DNA from: Ascarosepion bandense
Taxonomy: Eukaryota; Mollusca; Cephalopoda; Sepiida; Sepiidae
Direction of reading: 5' to 3'
Assembly (NCBI GenBank): GCA_037127315.1
Contig: JBBBDQ010000191.1
Span: 15,028,501 to 15,092,500 of the forward strand
Length of the DNA: 64,000 nt
The translations under genes were made by a program, and so were the position numbers. The notes under the pieces are model-generated. The model saw nothing but the letters and a program-made list of their open reading frames with translations, ran no database searches and was not told the DNA's origin. Shown here piece by piece: positions 31,942-43,403 of the stretch (position 1 is its first letter; each line of letters starts with the position of its first letter).

Positions 31942-32046
31942 GCATCCGATATTTCCAAGCGGTTACCCATCTAGGTACTGACCAAGTTTAACGTTCCTTG
32001 GTGATCGGAGAAGAAGCGGTATTTCAAAGTGATATGTCCGTAAGCA
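31942..32046 (-). ncRNA. 5S rRNA-derived module of chimeric SINE (copy c)
   Basis: The reverse complement has CTTACGGACATATCACTTTG, CTCCGATCACCAAGGAACGT, TGGTCAGTACCTAGATGGGT and AACCGCTTGGAAATATC in 5S order. The linker GCAGGAAGCTTGGATGTGC to the tRNA head resembles that of copies a and d. Diverged, not an rRNA gene. Confidence 0.82.
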
Positions 32047-32204
32047 GTCCAAAGTAGAGAAGGATACGTGCTCTCTGCGGTTAATAATAATAAGGTTTGT
32101 TGAAATTTGATGAAATGGCAAAACCTGAAAGTGTTGATTGTGTGTGAATATTTTCTGATGATATCCGCTTTTTTCATATAAATAGGTGCATCAAAACAAA
32201 TCTT

Positions 32205-32318
32205 ACATTGCCCTGTTAACGTTTCTCGGAGAACGAAATACGTCGGCTAAGAATTGCTTTTCTTCTTGTCTCTTTTTTTAGTCATTTTGTCACTTCTACA
32301 AATACAATTCATCTGAGA

Positions 32319-32374
<56 letters not shown>

Positions 32375-32480
32375 CCAAATATAGGGTAAGTATGGATAGA
32401 ATAAAATTCAGTATCTAAAAAAACCCACTATTCTTAAAAAAGTGCTTAATACAAAAGTCGAGCGAATGACTCCCCGATTT
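32205..32480 (+). repeat. Family K repeat with internal (CA)n array
   Basis: AATACGTCGGCTAAGAATTG and AATTCATCTGAGACTAC precede a (CA)n array (32320-32372). AAAAGTGCTTAATAC follows. The flanks recur at 25318-25410, 21680-21710 and, reversed, near 52895-52940. Confidence 0.6.
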
Positions 32481-32760
32481 GAGGGTGTTTGGCTACTTTT
32501 GAATCTTTTAAGTCTTCATCTCGCAATCAGCACCATTACATGATAAGACACGGGAAGTGTCGAAACAAAATAGCTACTTTGTAGTGATATTATAACATAC
32601 TTACTTTATAAATTATATAGTTAATAAGTGACAAATTGTTGTTGTTGTTCCAACGAGATAAAAGTAAATAATGGAAAAAGAGAAAAACCGCAAATGTTTA
32701 TTATTATTATTATTATGATTATTCTGTCATTTTGTATTATAAATCGATTCCTGCTATAAA
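32481..32760. other. Unassigned sequence
   Basis: Short (TTG)n and (ATT)n runs. Nothing else. Confidence 0.4.
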
Positions 32761-32761
32761 C

Positions 32762-34515
32762 ACACTACCTGCCAAGTCTGCAGGAATACCTAAGGCAGGC
32801 AGAGGTGTGTTGTTACGGCTCCATTTCATGTTTTTTTTTCATATCTCCCATAACATTCCTAGAGTTACATAGACAAAGTTCTCCTTAGTGTGTGGGCTGT
32901 ACTTAACAAGACAATTTTTTGTATATCTCTTAAGCTAGGGTTTCCAGGGATTCTTTCAATGTGTTGTTTTGTTCCATTTTTTATCATTCCAAGTGCACCT
33001 ACTATCACTGGTACGGTACTTGTTTTTATCTCCACATTTTTTTCTATTTCAATTTCCAAATCTTTATATTTTGACAGTTTTTCGAATTTCTTGGTTGCTA
33101 TGTTACAATCCACTGGACAAGCCATAACAATTAATTTAATAAGCAAGTTTTTTTTCTTGTTTGGTTTTTAACAATAATGTCCGTCCTATTTGCTTCAATT
33201 TTTCTGTCTGTATAGATGGTGTAATCCCATAGAATGGTGACATCTTCTATTTCTGTAACCTGTGCTGGTTGATGTCCATACCAATGTTTGTTCACATATT
33301 TTCCATAGTGTTTGCACATTATCCAGTGTAAATATTGCCCTACTCTATAGTGAGAATTTTTATTTTAATTTGGGGCAAGTACAGAACATTCTGAGATTAG
33401 ATGGTCTATTGTTTCTTAGTATTTATCATAGAACCTACATTTTGGATCCACATTATTATGTATAATATTTTCCTAAAAGTTCCTAGTGAAAAGACTTTGG
33501 TCTTGCGCAGCAAGAATAAAGCCTTCAGTTTCAGACTTTAATCCAGATGCACGTAACCATGAATGAGTATTAACTTTATCAACATTGGGTTTATCATCAT
33601 GTTCTGGATATTGGCCATGCAGAGGTTTGTCTTGCCAGCGTTGTTTCATCTATCCAAGAACTTTATCCTTGGCTTTCTTTTTCATATTTTTGCCACAATA
33701 GTTGGTTCTTGGCTTCTTTTTTGCTTTTCTACAGAATCTACTAAATGTAAATCTTGTTTGTATTTACTGCCTTCTTTCAATATTGAACATTTTTTTCTTT
33801 CTGTTTTCATGTTGTTTAACTAATTGTATCATCCAATCCTTTGTTGTTTCTATGTATGTTAGTAAGCCAATAGTTTTTGCCTTGTATGACAATTCTAGCT
33901 GAATAAGACCTCTTCCTCCTTCTTTACGGGGTATGTATAGGCAGCCTTTGGATGATGCATCTTATGTTTAGAAAGAAGCTTTCTTGTCTTAGAAGTCATT
34001 CGTCTGATATCATTTAGAGTCCAGTTCAAGATGTTGAAACTATATTGCACCACTGGGATGGCAAGATCATTATTTGCCATAATTCTGTTCTGAGAGTTCA
34101 ATTCAGTTTTTAATATCAGTCATAGCCTTCTATAGTACTCTTTACACAATATTTCTTTCACTTTTTATGGTGAATTCTTTCACTCTCACCTAGGTACTTA
34201 TAAGCTTCTTCTTACTCTAAGTTTTTTATTGTTACAGCAGGGTCTAAGCTAATTGAAAATGTTTGCTGTAGTGATCCTCGTAAAACTGTAGTTTTAGCAC
34301 ATTTATTCAAATTGAATGCCATTCCGATGTCTTCACTGAAGCATTTTACAGTTTGCAGAAGAGCTTCCAACTCATTATCATTCTTAGCATACAACTGTAA
34401 ATCATCCATGTAAAATAGATGGCTTATTTTCTTTTTAGCTATTTTATAATCTTATTATTATATGGCTTTTTTCCATATTTTTTAATATTTTGCTACACAT
34501 GTTTTGGTTCACTGA
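32762..34515 (-). pseudogene. LINE-R: R2/R4-like LINE with restriction-like endonuclease, decayed
   Basis: Read on the minus strand from 34515 down. RT palm HLFYMDDLQLYAKNDNELEA (catalytic MDD intact), then SEDIGMAFNLNKCAK. After several frameshifts comes a degraded zinc-knuckle region (KCRFYDKYxETIDHLISEC, second Cys changed to Tyr). Then the endonuclease region ILWDYTIYTDRKIEANRTDI and IIVKNQT, where the family has NRPD, so a key proline is replaced by Thr. The C-terminus reads FEKLSKYKDLEIEIEK, VPVIVGALGMIKNGT and HTLRRTLSM. The order RT, knuckle, nuclease at the C-terminus is that of R2/R4/NeSL-type LINEs. The 5' half is missing. Inactive. Confidence 0.82.
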
Positions 34516-34589
34516 CCCCCCTAAAAAGTGAAGAATGACTGGTCGTACATATTATAAAAATGCTTTACTTATGTTAATTTTTATTTTAA

Positions 34590-34810
34590 CATGCTGGACA
34601 GACCACACGCGCGCGCACATACAAACGCAGTCTATACTTATGCACACACGGATGCAAACTGTATATATGCACACACTGACACACAAAAAGCATGCTCACA
34701 GAAATGCATACACGCACACACATGTACAAACATACATCGGAAGAAAGCATAAATACGCATACACATTTACACATGCACACAAAGAGAAATAAATACACAA
34801 AAAATAAATA
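34590..34810. repeat. Degenerate CA-rich simple sequence
   Basis: Imperfect CACA/ATAC repeats. The open frames here (His/Thr-rich or Cys/Val-rich) are by-products. Confidence 0.8.
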
Positions 34811-34845
34811 CACAAATAATAGAAGAAAGGAAGACGCCACAAAAG

Positions 34846-35338
34846 ATATCTTCTATATGCCGTGTCCCTTCAGAACGTAGGCGATCATGGCCCTCCATAT
34901 CTTCCTATCGCTTGTCGCTCTTAATACTCTTTCTTCTGTTATTCCACTCAATCCACGCTCCAGCATCCATCTGCTCAAGTCTGTCAGATATGCTGGGCGT
35001 TGCTTTTCTTTGTCTCTCTTCCCCTCTGTTCGTCTTGTGAGCATCAGGTTCTCCAAGCCCTCCTTTCTCATTACATGTTCTAAAAACCTTTCATGATGTT
35101 AAGTATCAGTTTCTTTCTTGTGTCCATCCTCTCTAAAACCTCGTCGTTGCTGGCGTATTACGTTCATGGTATCCTCAGCATCCGTCTGTAAAACTATATT
35201 TCGGTTACTTCGTCTTTCTTTCATTTTTGATGAGATTGTCCAGCATTCGCTGCCCTATTGAAGGACAAACATCACATAGTAATCCAGTACTCTCTTTGTT
35301 TTTAGCAAAATTTTCCTGTTTCTTAATGCTCTACTTAG
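34846..35338 (-). pseudogene. LINE-D thumb and C-terminus (3' piece of the split copy)
   Basis: Minus strand. The segment continues LINE-D downstream of the palm: a region like VLDYYVMF, then MRKEGLENLMLTRRTEGKRD, a linker, RWMLERGLSGITEERVL, RATSDRKIWRAMIAYVLKGH and a stop. The same C-terminal block occurs at 61790-62215 with REGVLRATRDRKMLKVMIAY. This piece and 37228-39600 were one element before the 1.9-kb insertion at 35339-37227. Confidence 0.82.
35329..35338. repeat. 10-bp target-site duplication, left copy
   Basis: CTCTACTTAG, identical to 37228-37237. Removing one copy and the intervening DNA restores the LINE-D order seen at 4225-4245 and 16815-16835. Confidence 0.88.
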
Positions 35339-37227
35339 GTACCTCCCTGAAATCTCTAAAAAAGAATATGAATAAAAAAGGTCCCAAACTTAATAAAAAC
35401 GATTTTTTTCATCAAAATGTTTATATTATTATTAAGAGGAAAGATCAAAGTAATTTTTTTTTTTTGAATCCCTTCTAACCTTTTCGAAATTTTGGTAGAA
35501 AATCTTGTTTTGATTTTTGTTAGCGGGTAATCAAAACGTTTACGACTGTTTTTACAATGGAAAACGTAATGATGACATCACCCACTTTTTTCCCCGGTGA
35601 CAAACATTAATTTGGAAACTCTAGCAAAAATGAAATTATTGTCGGATTTTAATGAAACTTTCAGTACTCATTCACAAATGAATGAAATTATTTTTGAAAA
35701 GATTATTTTTTAAAAATCTAGGTAAAATATCTTTTCCCCCACCGCCACGTAAATCCATGAAATTTTAATAAATTTTAATTTGTACTTGTCTATAATTTTA
35801 TTAGTTAAACACAGGACTCATTGGGGAATAGTACAATAAAAAGCAATAAAACTCTGATATTATTTCATTTGATAATCTTTTAATTGCTTGAATAATTAAT
35901 AAAAACTAAGAACATCAGTCTAAAGAAATTTTTTTCCGATTACTAATAAAATTTTAAAAGAATGGCTTTCATTTTTTTTTTTATTATAATAATTTATAAA
36001 ATTTCAAAAATATTTCAAAAATCTTCAATGATTTGTACCCGTTAGATTTTTTTAGTTAAAAATTGATGATTATATTGCCTATCGAAAATTGAAAAGTTTG
36101 ATAAAAATTGTTTTGCCTTGATATTTAATTTTTTTTTAAATTTGTGCGTGTAAAATGTTCATTTTGATTAAGTACGATGTTCTGTATGGGACATATTGAT
36201 TTTAGAAGTTAACAGGTTTTGTGGATTGATTTTCCTTACATGGAAAACCACAGAAAACCACAGTATTTTCTTGTTTATGGTATTGGCTTACAATGAAATA
36301 AAAAAAATAATGTGTAAACATTTGTGTAAGTATTAATAAAATGAAAAGTACTATAAAAATTTAATAACTTTGACTTACCATAACAATCATGCAAATAATT
36401 CGTATTAATAAAGAATAAAATGAAAAATAAAATATTTAAAAATATCATAAAATTTCATAAATTTATAAGTAAAACACTAAAATATTTCAGGAATTACTAA
36501 GCTACCTCACTATTTCTTAAATTTAAAGCTATTAAATATTTAAATTAATTTAAGAAAAGTTTATATTATTTTAAAAAGAAAATTCTTTTTTTTCAGAAAC
36601 TATATTCAAACGTAAGCTAATGCAACTAAAATTCAATAAAATATTAGATTGCTGAAAATATTAGTTCTTTTAAATTACTAGGTATGTATCATTCAAAGGT
36701 CACGTGTTTCAAGGTTGGTTCCTCTAAAAAAAATTATGTCAATTCGGATGAACCATAATTGACGAGTTGACAGCCCGATTACTGACAGGCTGTCAACTCG
36801 TCAATTAGCACTTCATGAATATCTTATCTCAGTGACTAAGAAATACCCTTTTTCTTAAATATATGCCGTAAACAAGTAATATTTGTTTCAAATCAGATTA
36901 ATTTTAATTTGCTATTTTTCCAGAATTAACAAGTCACAGAAGTATTTTTTGTAAGATTTTTAAAACCGAGAATTAACTTTTGTTTACAAACGTGTCGATC
37001 ACTCAAAAATGGCAGCAAAATTAAAAAATTGAAAGAAAATTTCAAACTTATATTTTCCAGTCAATATAATTTCTGTTTGAAATAAACCAGAGTATTTTGC
37101 TTGCTGGAAATAGTAAATTTAATCATTTAGCTTTCAATTAAAACTAAAATAAAAGTTTCAAGAAAATCTTTTCCTTTTTAAAAATCGGTTTCAATGTTAG
37201 ATATCGAAAATACTAGGGACGTATCTA
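35339..37227. mobile_element. 1,889-bp AT-rich insertion in LINE-D
   Basis: Bounded by an exact 10-bp target duplication inside LINE-D, hence a mobile insertion. The ends are weakly inverted (TACCTCCCT at the left, TACGTCCCT in the reverse complement of the right, offset 3 bp). The interior is very AT-rich with no supported open frame. A perfect hairpin lies at 36757-36806. The target length of 10 bp fits Mutator-like elements best among common DNA transposon groups, but no transposase is present, so the class is open. Confidence 0.75.
36757..36806. repeat. Perfect 19-bp stem, 12-nt loop hairpin
   Basis: AATTGACGAGTTGACAGCC (36757-36775) pairs exactly with 36788-36806. It stands out in GC from the surrounding insert. 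Confidence 0.9.
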
Positions 37228-39600
37228 CTCTACTTAGCTACTGGAATGCATCCTTGGCCATGGCAATACGCCTTCGAATCTCAGTGTTGCACTTTCCGTC
37301 CTGTGTTAGAACACTTTTCAGGTATTTAAATTTCTGCATCTGTTTAATTTTAGTATCACCAACTTGTAGTTCGCATTTTTGGGGGCTCCTCTTTCTACTG
37401 TTTACGATGCATTCAGTTTTCTCTAAGAATTGTCTCGCTGTATAAATTAAAGAGATCCGTTGAGAATGTACATCAGTCTTACACCCCTTTCTATCCTTGT
37501 ATATCTGCCGAACTCGTTTCCTTTCTGTATGCAGGCAGTTTTCGGCCAGTACAACTTCTTTATTACTCTAAGATCTTTTCTGGATATGTCAAGGTTGCCG
37601 AGCGTCTTTATCATGGGTTTGTGGCGTACTTTGTGGAATGCCTTTGCGTAGTTAATGAAACACAGGTACACGTTCTTCTGCATTTGTATTGCTCTTTCTG
37701 GTAACATTCTAAGCATAAATATCGCGTTCCTTGTTCCGAATCCGCACTGTTCTTGTCTTATTTCCGGTCTGATTCTGTTGCGCACTCTCTTCATCAGAAT
37801 TCGGATGATGAGTTTTGTTACGTGACTTATTAAACTGATTGTCTGGTGGAGTTCACGTTCAAATGCACCTGGCTTCATCTGCAGTGTTATGAAAATCAAT
37901 CTGCTTCGGTCTTTCGGGATTTTGCCGCTGTTGTAGATTTCATTTATGATTCCTCTGATTTTTGCCTATTCCTAAATCATCCAAGGCTGCCAACATTTCT
38001 ATTACAATGCCGTCTGGTCCTGTTCCTTTGTTTCTATTCAGTTTGGCCAGTGCAGATTCCTCTTCAGATTTTAATATTTCTGGTCCGTCTGTATTTCTGT
38101 GGATTCTCGGTTGCACTCTCTCGTCGTGAAAAAGATCTATGTTTTCTTCCCTCCTCTGAAGTACTTCCTCCTTTTCTAATATTAGTGTTCCATCCTTGGA
38201 TTTTATACATCCCGTTGAGGAGTATATTCTTTGTCTTGTTAGTTTCCTTAGTTTTTTATGCATGTCTCCGTTATTGGACGTGTTCAGTCTCTCTATTTTT
38301 GCACATTTGTTGTTGAGCTATTCCTCTTTCGCTTGTCTGCATTTGCTCCTTATTTCCTTGTCTAGTTTCCTGTATTCCGTTTCATTTCTTAGCATTTTCT
38401 GTCTCTTTTGCATTATGTCGAGAAACTCATGTTATCCACTCATTTTTTTCTTCTGCGTCTTTTTTCCTTTGGGACGATACCGTTGACCGAAGACACTAAT
38501 GCTTCGTTTAGTGCGTCCCATTTTGAGATTCCGTTTCCAGTTTGTCCCTCGTATATTTTTTCACGCTATCCGTGTACTTTTCCTGCAGCATGAAATCGTT
38601 CATGAGTGTGTTGTATTGCAGTCTGGATGCTGTACTAGACTTCTTCATTCTCCGTAGTTTCACCCTTAGTTTGCATACAACCGGAAAGTGGTCGCAATCG
38701 GCACTTGGATAAGTTCTACTATAAACAACTGCATTCCTGAATCTCTTCTTGGCTGTTATGTGATCAATTTGATATTTTTGTGTATCCTCCTGGGCTTCTC
38801 TATGTCCATAATCGTCTTGGGTATTCTTGAAGCCAGGTGTTAATTATTACTTGGTCCTCCGCTGTGCACCATTTTTTATCCATTTTTGTCTTTCATTGCT
38901 GTTTCTAATACGAAGTTGCCAAATGTTACCCCTACCCTCTTATCTACTTTTGCATTCAGATCTCCCATAATAATTCTAATTTCTTACGATTTACACTGAG
39001 CCTGGGCGCTATTCAGTATGGAATAGAAAGATTCTATTTCCACCTCAGTTCTTTACGTTGTCGGTGTATAAACTACTATAACCGTAATGTTGAAGGACTT
39101 TCCTTTCAGTTTGACCAGTTTGGTAGTACTTTAAGACGCAGTTCTCATGTCTCTGTTTAGTATCAAGCCGACTCCCTTTTCACTATTTTTGCCGCCTGGC
39201 TATATTATCCCGTAATTGCCACTGACGAAATCTCCATTGTTTGGCCATCTAGTTTCACACACTCTCAGAATACTGATATTCAATCTGCTAATTTCCTGCT
39301 TGACATTCTGTAGCTGTCCTCAGTTGTTCTGTGATCTGACATTCCATGTTGCGAGGGTAATTTTGTTTTTGATGTAAACAGTCGCTGGATAACGGTTCAG
39401 TGACACTTGTTGCTCATGTCGTTCCTTCCCGAGCGAAGGACCAGCTCCTAAGAATTGTCTCCGTTTTACGCCGTTGATATTAACAGTCGCTGGATGACGG
39501 TCAGGTGACACCTGTTGCCCATGTCGGTCCTTACCGAGCGAGGAATTAATTCCTTTGGACTTAACCCCCTTCACGCCGTTAGGTTTTATGTATTTGTGAC
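37228..39600 (-). pseudogene. LINE-D 5' two thirds: endonuclease and RT, palm-deleted
   Basis: Minus strand. The N-terminal AP-endonuclease signature NKITLATWNVRS sits near 39320-39355, preceded by a duplicated 35-residue segment. Decayed endonuclease sequence runs 39320-38270 (for example IRIIMGDLNAKVDKRVGVTF near 38930-38990). Then comes the RT lead-in (LAKLNRNKGTGPDGIVIEML near 38000-38060) and RT fingers (RNRIRPEIRQEQCGFGTRNA, YLCFINYAKAFHKV with Asn for the usual Asp). After LFNLYSE the sequence jumps to KTEC.., so the YADD block is deleted near 37425-37450. Multiple stops. Inactive. Confidence 0.85.
39377..39581 (-). repeat. 105-bp tandem duplication at the LINE-D 5' end
   Basis: AACAGTCGCTGGATAACGG at 39377 and AACAGTCGCTGGATGACGG at 39482 begin two copies 105 bp apart, each closing with ACGCCGTT. 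The period is a multiple of three, so both copies read in frame (SLGKDRHGQQVSPDR and SLGKERHEQQVSLNR). Confidence 0.85.
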
Positions 39601-40128
39601 TATGATTTTTATTGGGAGTGACTGTGGAGAGGTTTCCTGCTGCCTTCTCTACGGTGATTTATCGAGACACCACCTCCAATTAGCTGGCCGTTGGCTCCTT
39701 AAGAATTCTTCTGCCGTTTTTGTAGGTCGTTTTTCGTCCTACCGGATTACAAACATCCCGCCTTACTCACAAATACTGGGAATTGGGTAGCCGGGTGGTT
39801 GCCGACAATCCGACAGATGTTTTGTTGTGACATCACATATACCTAAGGAAATAATTCAAAATTGAATACCTGTGTCTTTCGAATGGTGGTGGGGGCGGAA
39901 TACATTAATATTTTTTTTGTAGTGGATAATGTATTTATGAAACGCTAGGAGGAAGAAAATCTTATTAAGCTACAACTCAAGTCCAAACAGACACTTTTTA
40001 CACAGTCTAGTTTCCAAATTTGAAACTTTACTGACTCAGTAAAACTTGTAGTAAATTCGTTTCGCTTTTTCAGATTATATTCTTATTCAATAGAAAGTTG
40101 GATTGACAAAAAATGAATTTATAGCCAA
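39601..40128. other. Unassigned sequence, perhaps LINE-D 5' flank
   Basis: 39601-39810 may still be the LINE-D 5' leader. The rest is AT-rich with no signal. Confidence 0.4.
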
Positions 40129-40305
40129 GTAGCAGTATAGCCCGGCGTTGCTCTGGTGTAATGAAAGCTTTAAAACTAATCCATGGTCCTGAAGCTCAGA
40201 CTCAGTCTAAAGAATATTTGTGAAGTTTGGTGAGAAGCGAATAAAAATTGTGGATTTGTATAAAGGACATACAGACAGATAAACAGACACACACAAACAT
40301 CTTGC

Positions 40306-40347
<42 letters not shown>

Positions 40348-40652
40348 CGATTTTCTGCACTATTGTAAGAACTGCAACCTTGAAACTTCTGAATATCGTT
40401 TCTTATGTCTTTGCCTATGAGTGTATCAAATTTGATTAAAATTGGACCACTCCTTCTATAACCCGATTTTTTTCGATTATCGATTTTCAATATTTATTGG
40501 GGGTACCTCGACACAAAACCTAGCTAAGAACACTCGCAGACGGTTGTAGTACAACTGTGTAAATTTTCAAGAAAATCTGTTCAGCCGTTTTGGAGTCTGT
40601 ATGTAACGGGCACACACACACAGACAAAATTCCATTTATAAATAAGTTTAGA
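40129..40652 (-). mobile_element. HelN copy 4
   Basis: Minus strand. 3' end with hairpin (plus-strand CCCGGCGTTGCTCTGG) next to a mutated CTAG. Internal (AT)n at 40310-40343 in the family position. 5' end AAATAAGTTTAGA near 40652. The middle segment differs from copies 5 and 6 and resembles copy 7 (CAAACTTCACAAATAT type). Confidence 0.78.
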
Positions 40653-41590
40653 TTTAGATTATATTTAGATATAATTTTTTTTTTTAACAAGAGAAACAGA
40701 CATAAATGTACTGACAAGAATGGTGGGGGAGCTAACTGAACTATATACCATCGTTAGAAATTCAAAGTTTTTTTCAGCAATTTTCTGACCTTGGTGTCAA
40801 AATATTCAAAATTAAATATCTAAGACGTGATAAAAATGTAACTGTCTCATACAAGTATAATCTAATATCTACGCTCGTAACTTGAAAAAAAAGAAATATA
40901 AAATACACCTTCACAGAGACAATTTTCAATGAAAAGGCTTCTCCAAATGCAGAGTCCAGCTTTATATTTGGATTTTTTACTGAGTAAATGAAACTTGCAC
41001 TGAAACCGTTTTGCTTTTTCTGTATGTATTCCCATTCGATAACAGGTTGGACTGGCAAAAAGTGACTTTATAACAAATATAACATTTCATTAACGAGAGG
41101 AAAACAATTTTAACATGCATACCTACCTGTTTCATTTGCGAGTGGGGTGGATTTCGTTAGTATTTCTTGCTGTAATGGATTATGACACGTATTGGGTGGT
41201 GGGAAACGAGAATGTTGTTATAAAGTTTCAACTTATACTAAGTTTGAATAGACTCTTTTACGCAAAGATTCTGGCTTCAATTTGAATATTTACTGAGTTG
41301 AGAGAAACGTTTAAAATTAAAAATAAAATTAGGCAAAGTACACAAAGAAGATATAAAAGGATAACAAAAACATCCTCCTCCCTTTTTCTTTTCCTTCTCT
41401 GACGAGGTTTAATTATTTTATTACCCATTATCCAGAAAAAAATATTTTTCGACCAGTCCAACACAGATTCGAATGACTTACACGCAAAAGACAATTGCTT
41501 AAAAAAAAGTTATGAAAGTAAAAAAAAATTATATGTATGACCAACCATTTTATTACCTGAAGAGAATCTCAAGACCCTAAACACGTTTAG

Positions 41591-41626
<36 letters not shown>

Positions 41627-43205
41627 GTTTGCTATTTTTTTCTTCTTCTTCAAATATATAATGAGAGAAAGAAGATAACGGGAGACATGTGTAATGTAGC
41701 ACGTTTACATCCATATATGGAAAATCGTTACATTATAATGAAATTTGCTTATTTATTTCTCGGATTACTTATTTTAGTTGTTGTTCTTTGAAATATATTT
41801 TTTAAAATTTTATTTAATTTTTTTTTTTTTTTTTTTTTTTCAAATGCATGACCTAACCAGTAAAATATACAGCTTGAGGCTGGCGTTATTTTTTTGTTCT
41901 GTTTTTTTCTTAGCAGCAACATTGAAGTGCTGTCAGCTTTACACAGTAATGATAAACGGAAGAAAATGATGATTGAAATTAATTTTAAGAACTCGTGTCA
42001 CGTTCTGAATAAATATGTTAAAATTAAACTGACGAAAAATAAAGTTCCCATTGCATTTGGAAAAAAAAGAATTAATTACAAAAAATAATAATGATGATGA
42101 TGATGATGATAAGATACCTTGTGGATACCTGATATCATTTGGAGTGTGTAGAGATAAGAAGTTAAGAACTAAAAGCATTTGGGGAAAACCCAAAGTAAAG
42201 TTGCACACCCGCAAAATTGGATTCAAACGACTATTCACAAGTCAGTGCGAAAAGCAAATTCTGAATCCTGATTGGATTAAAAAAAAGAAAATTCATAATG
42301 ACGTTATTTCACATCTAAAAGCGAAAATGTTTGCTGGAGCCGGTCACATGACCAGATTGAATTACTTAAGGACATTTTGTGACTGGTCAACAGAATCAGA
42401 TGGGAGCTACGAGACGAAACAACTAAAATTTTACTTCAAATCGATAAGGTCAGGTCGTACCTTTCTTTCTTTCTTCTTTCACGTGTACTGATTACTTTTA
42501 CTTCTTCTTCTCCATCCAAAGACATTACTACTGAATACATACATACATACATACATACATACATAAGTACGTACGCATATACTTTTCAACAATTACTGCT
42601 ATGAACATTTTTACGAGTCTTGATACTCATAACTTTATCATTGAACACGAACTCTACTCTTAACTTCATATAATGTTTCTAATTGCGCATTAACTTCTAC
42701 AACTTGTCTTATTTCTTCTTTTAATAAATCTCTATTTTTAAAATGCAAAATGTATATTTTATTTTTAAACTATTCCACATATTGCAACCTGCCGACAACC
42801 AACCTGAAAACGATGAAAACCTTCTGATGATAATTCTGCATAAAACCTGTAAGCTGTATGGAGTTCGGTTCGGTTAAGACACAAGGCCGAATCAAAGGAG
42901 CATTAACCATCTCCCTACGGCTTCAGGTCCACAAGTGACAACACTGCTTAGAACAGCTCATCTGTTAAAGGAAAGCGTTTTGATTCTAAGCTGCGGGTAG
43001 GATCTAAGACCATCATCACCCGAGCGAAACATCTAATAGTCGGAGAGGATATGAAATGCTACTAATAAGAAAATTCAAAAGATGTGAGGTATGAAATCCA
43101 TTTCTATCCCAGTAATGTTAGAAGCACTTAGTCTGATACACAAAGAAACTGACGCACTTTGAGACCAAATACCAGGCAAAATTTGTCTTTTTTAAAATCG
43201 TGGGA
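40653..43205. other. Long unassigned stretch
   Basis: AT-rich with (AT)n at 41591-41622, poly-T at 41818-41840 and (ACAT)n at 42538-42565. A 146-codon frame at 42051-42491 shows no recognised domain. It starts in an A-rich/GAT repeat and is not called as a gene. Near 42870-42900 a weak SINE-E tail (AAGACACAAGGCCGA) may occur. Confidence 0.45.
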
Positions 43206-43300
43206 TTACGGACATAAGTTTAAAAAAAAACGGTTCTCGTATGCCGTTCCTGGACAGTACCTAGATGTATGACCACTTAAGAATACTAGGTGCTGTAATC
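43206..43300 (+). ncRNA. 5S rRNA-derived module of chimeric SINE (copy d)
   Basis: Plus strand: TACGGACATA, then AACGGTTCTCGTATG, TGGACAGTACCTAGATGTAT, GACCACTTAAGAATACTAGG and TGCTGTAATC, in 5S order with a deletion around box A. Joined to TTGGATCTAGGTGGTGGAAT, the tRNA head, as in copies a and c. Confidence 0.78.
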
Positions 43301-43403
43301 TTGGATCTAGGTGGTGGAATAGATAACTACTATGAATTGGAAATCAAAGAGCCGTGTTTCAATTCCAGTCGAGTTCGTTAAATTCACTTACGCGTAAATA
43401 TCC
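43301..43403 (+). mobile_element. tRNA head and body start of SINE-5ST (copy d)
   Basis: TTGGATCTAGGTGGTGGAAT, then GTTTCAATTCCAGTCGAGTT (B-box region) and TTCACTTACGCGTAAATATC. It then switches to LINE-C at about 43404. Confidence 0.75.

Noticed and set aside
34535..34880. His/Thr-rich frame and its Cys/Val-rich antisense frame
   Set aside because: By-products of a degenerate CA-rich simple repeat.
37846..38486. Plus-strand frames of 156 and 96 codons rich in Phe/Leu/Ser
   Set aside because: Antisense shadows of the minus-strand LINE-D coding region.
42051..42491. 146-codon open frame
   Set aside because: It starts in an A-rich and GAT repeat, shows no recognised domain, and is overlapped by an equally long antisense frame. 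It could be an old element, but this cannot be supported.
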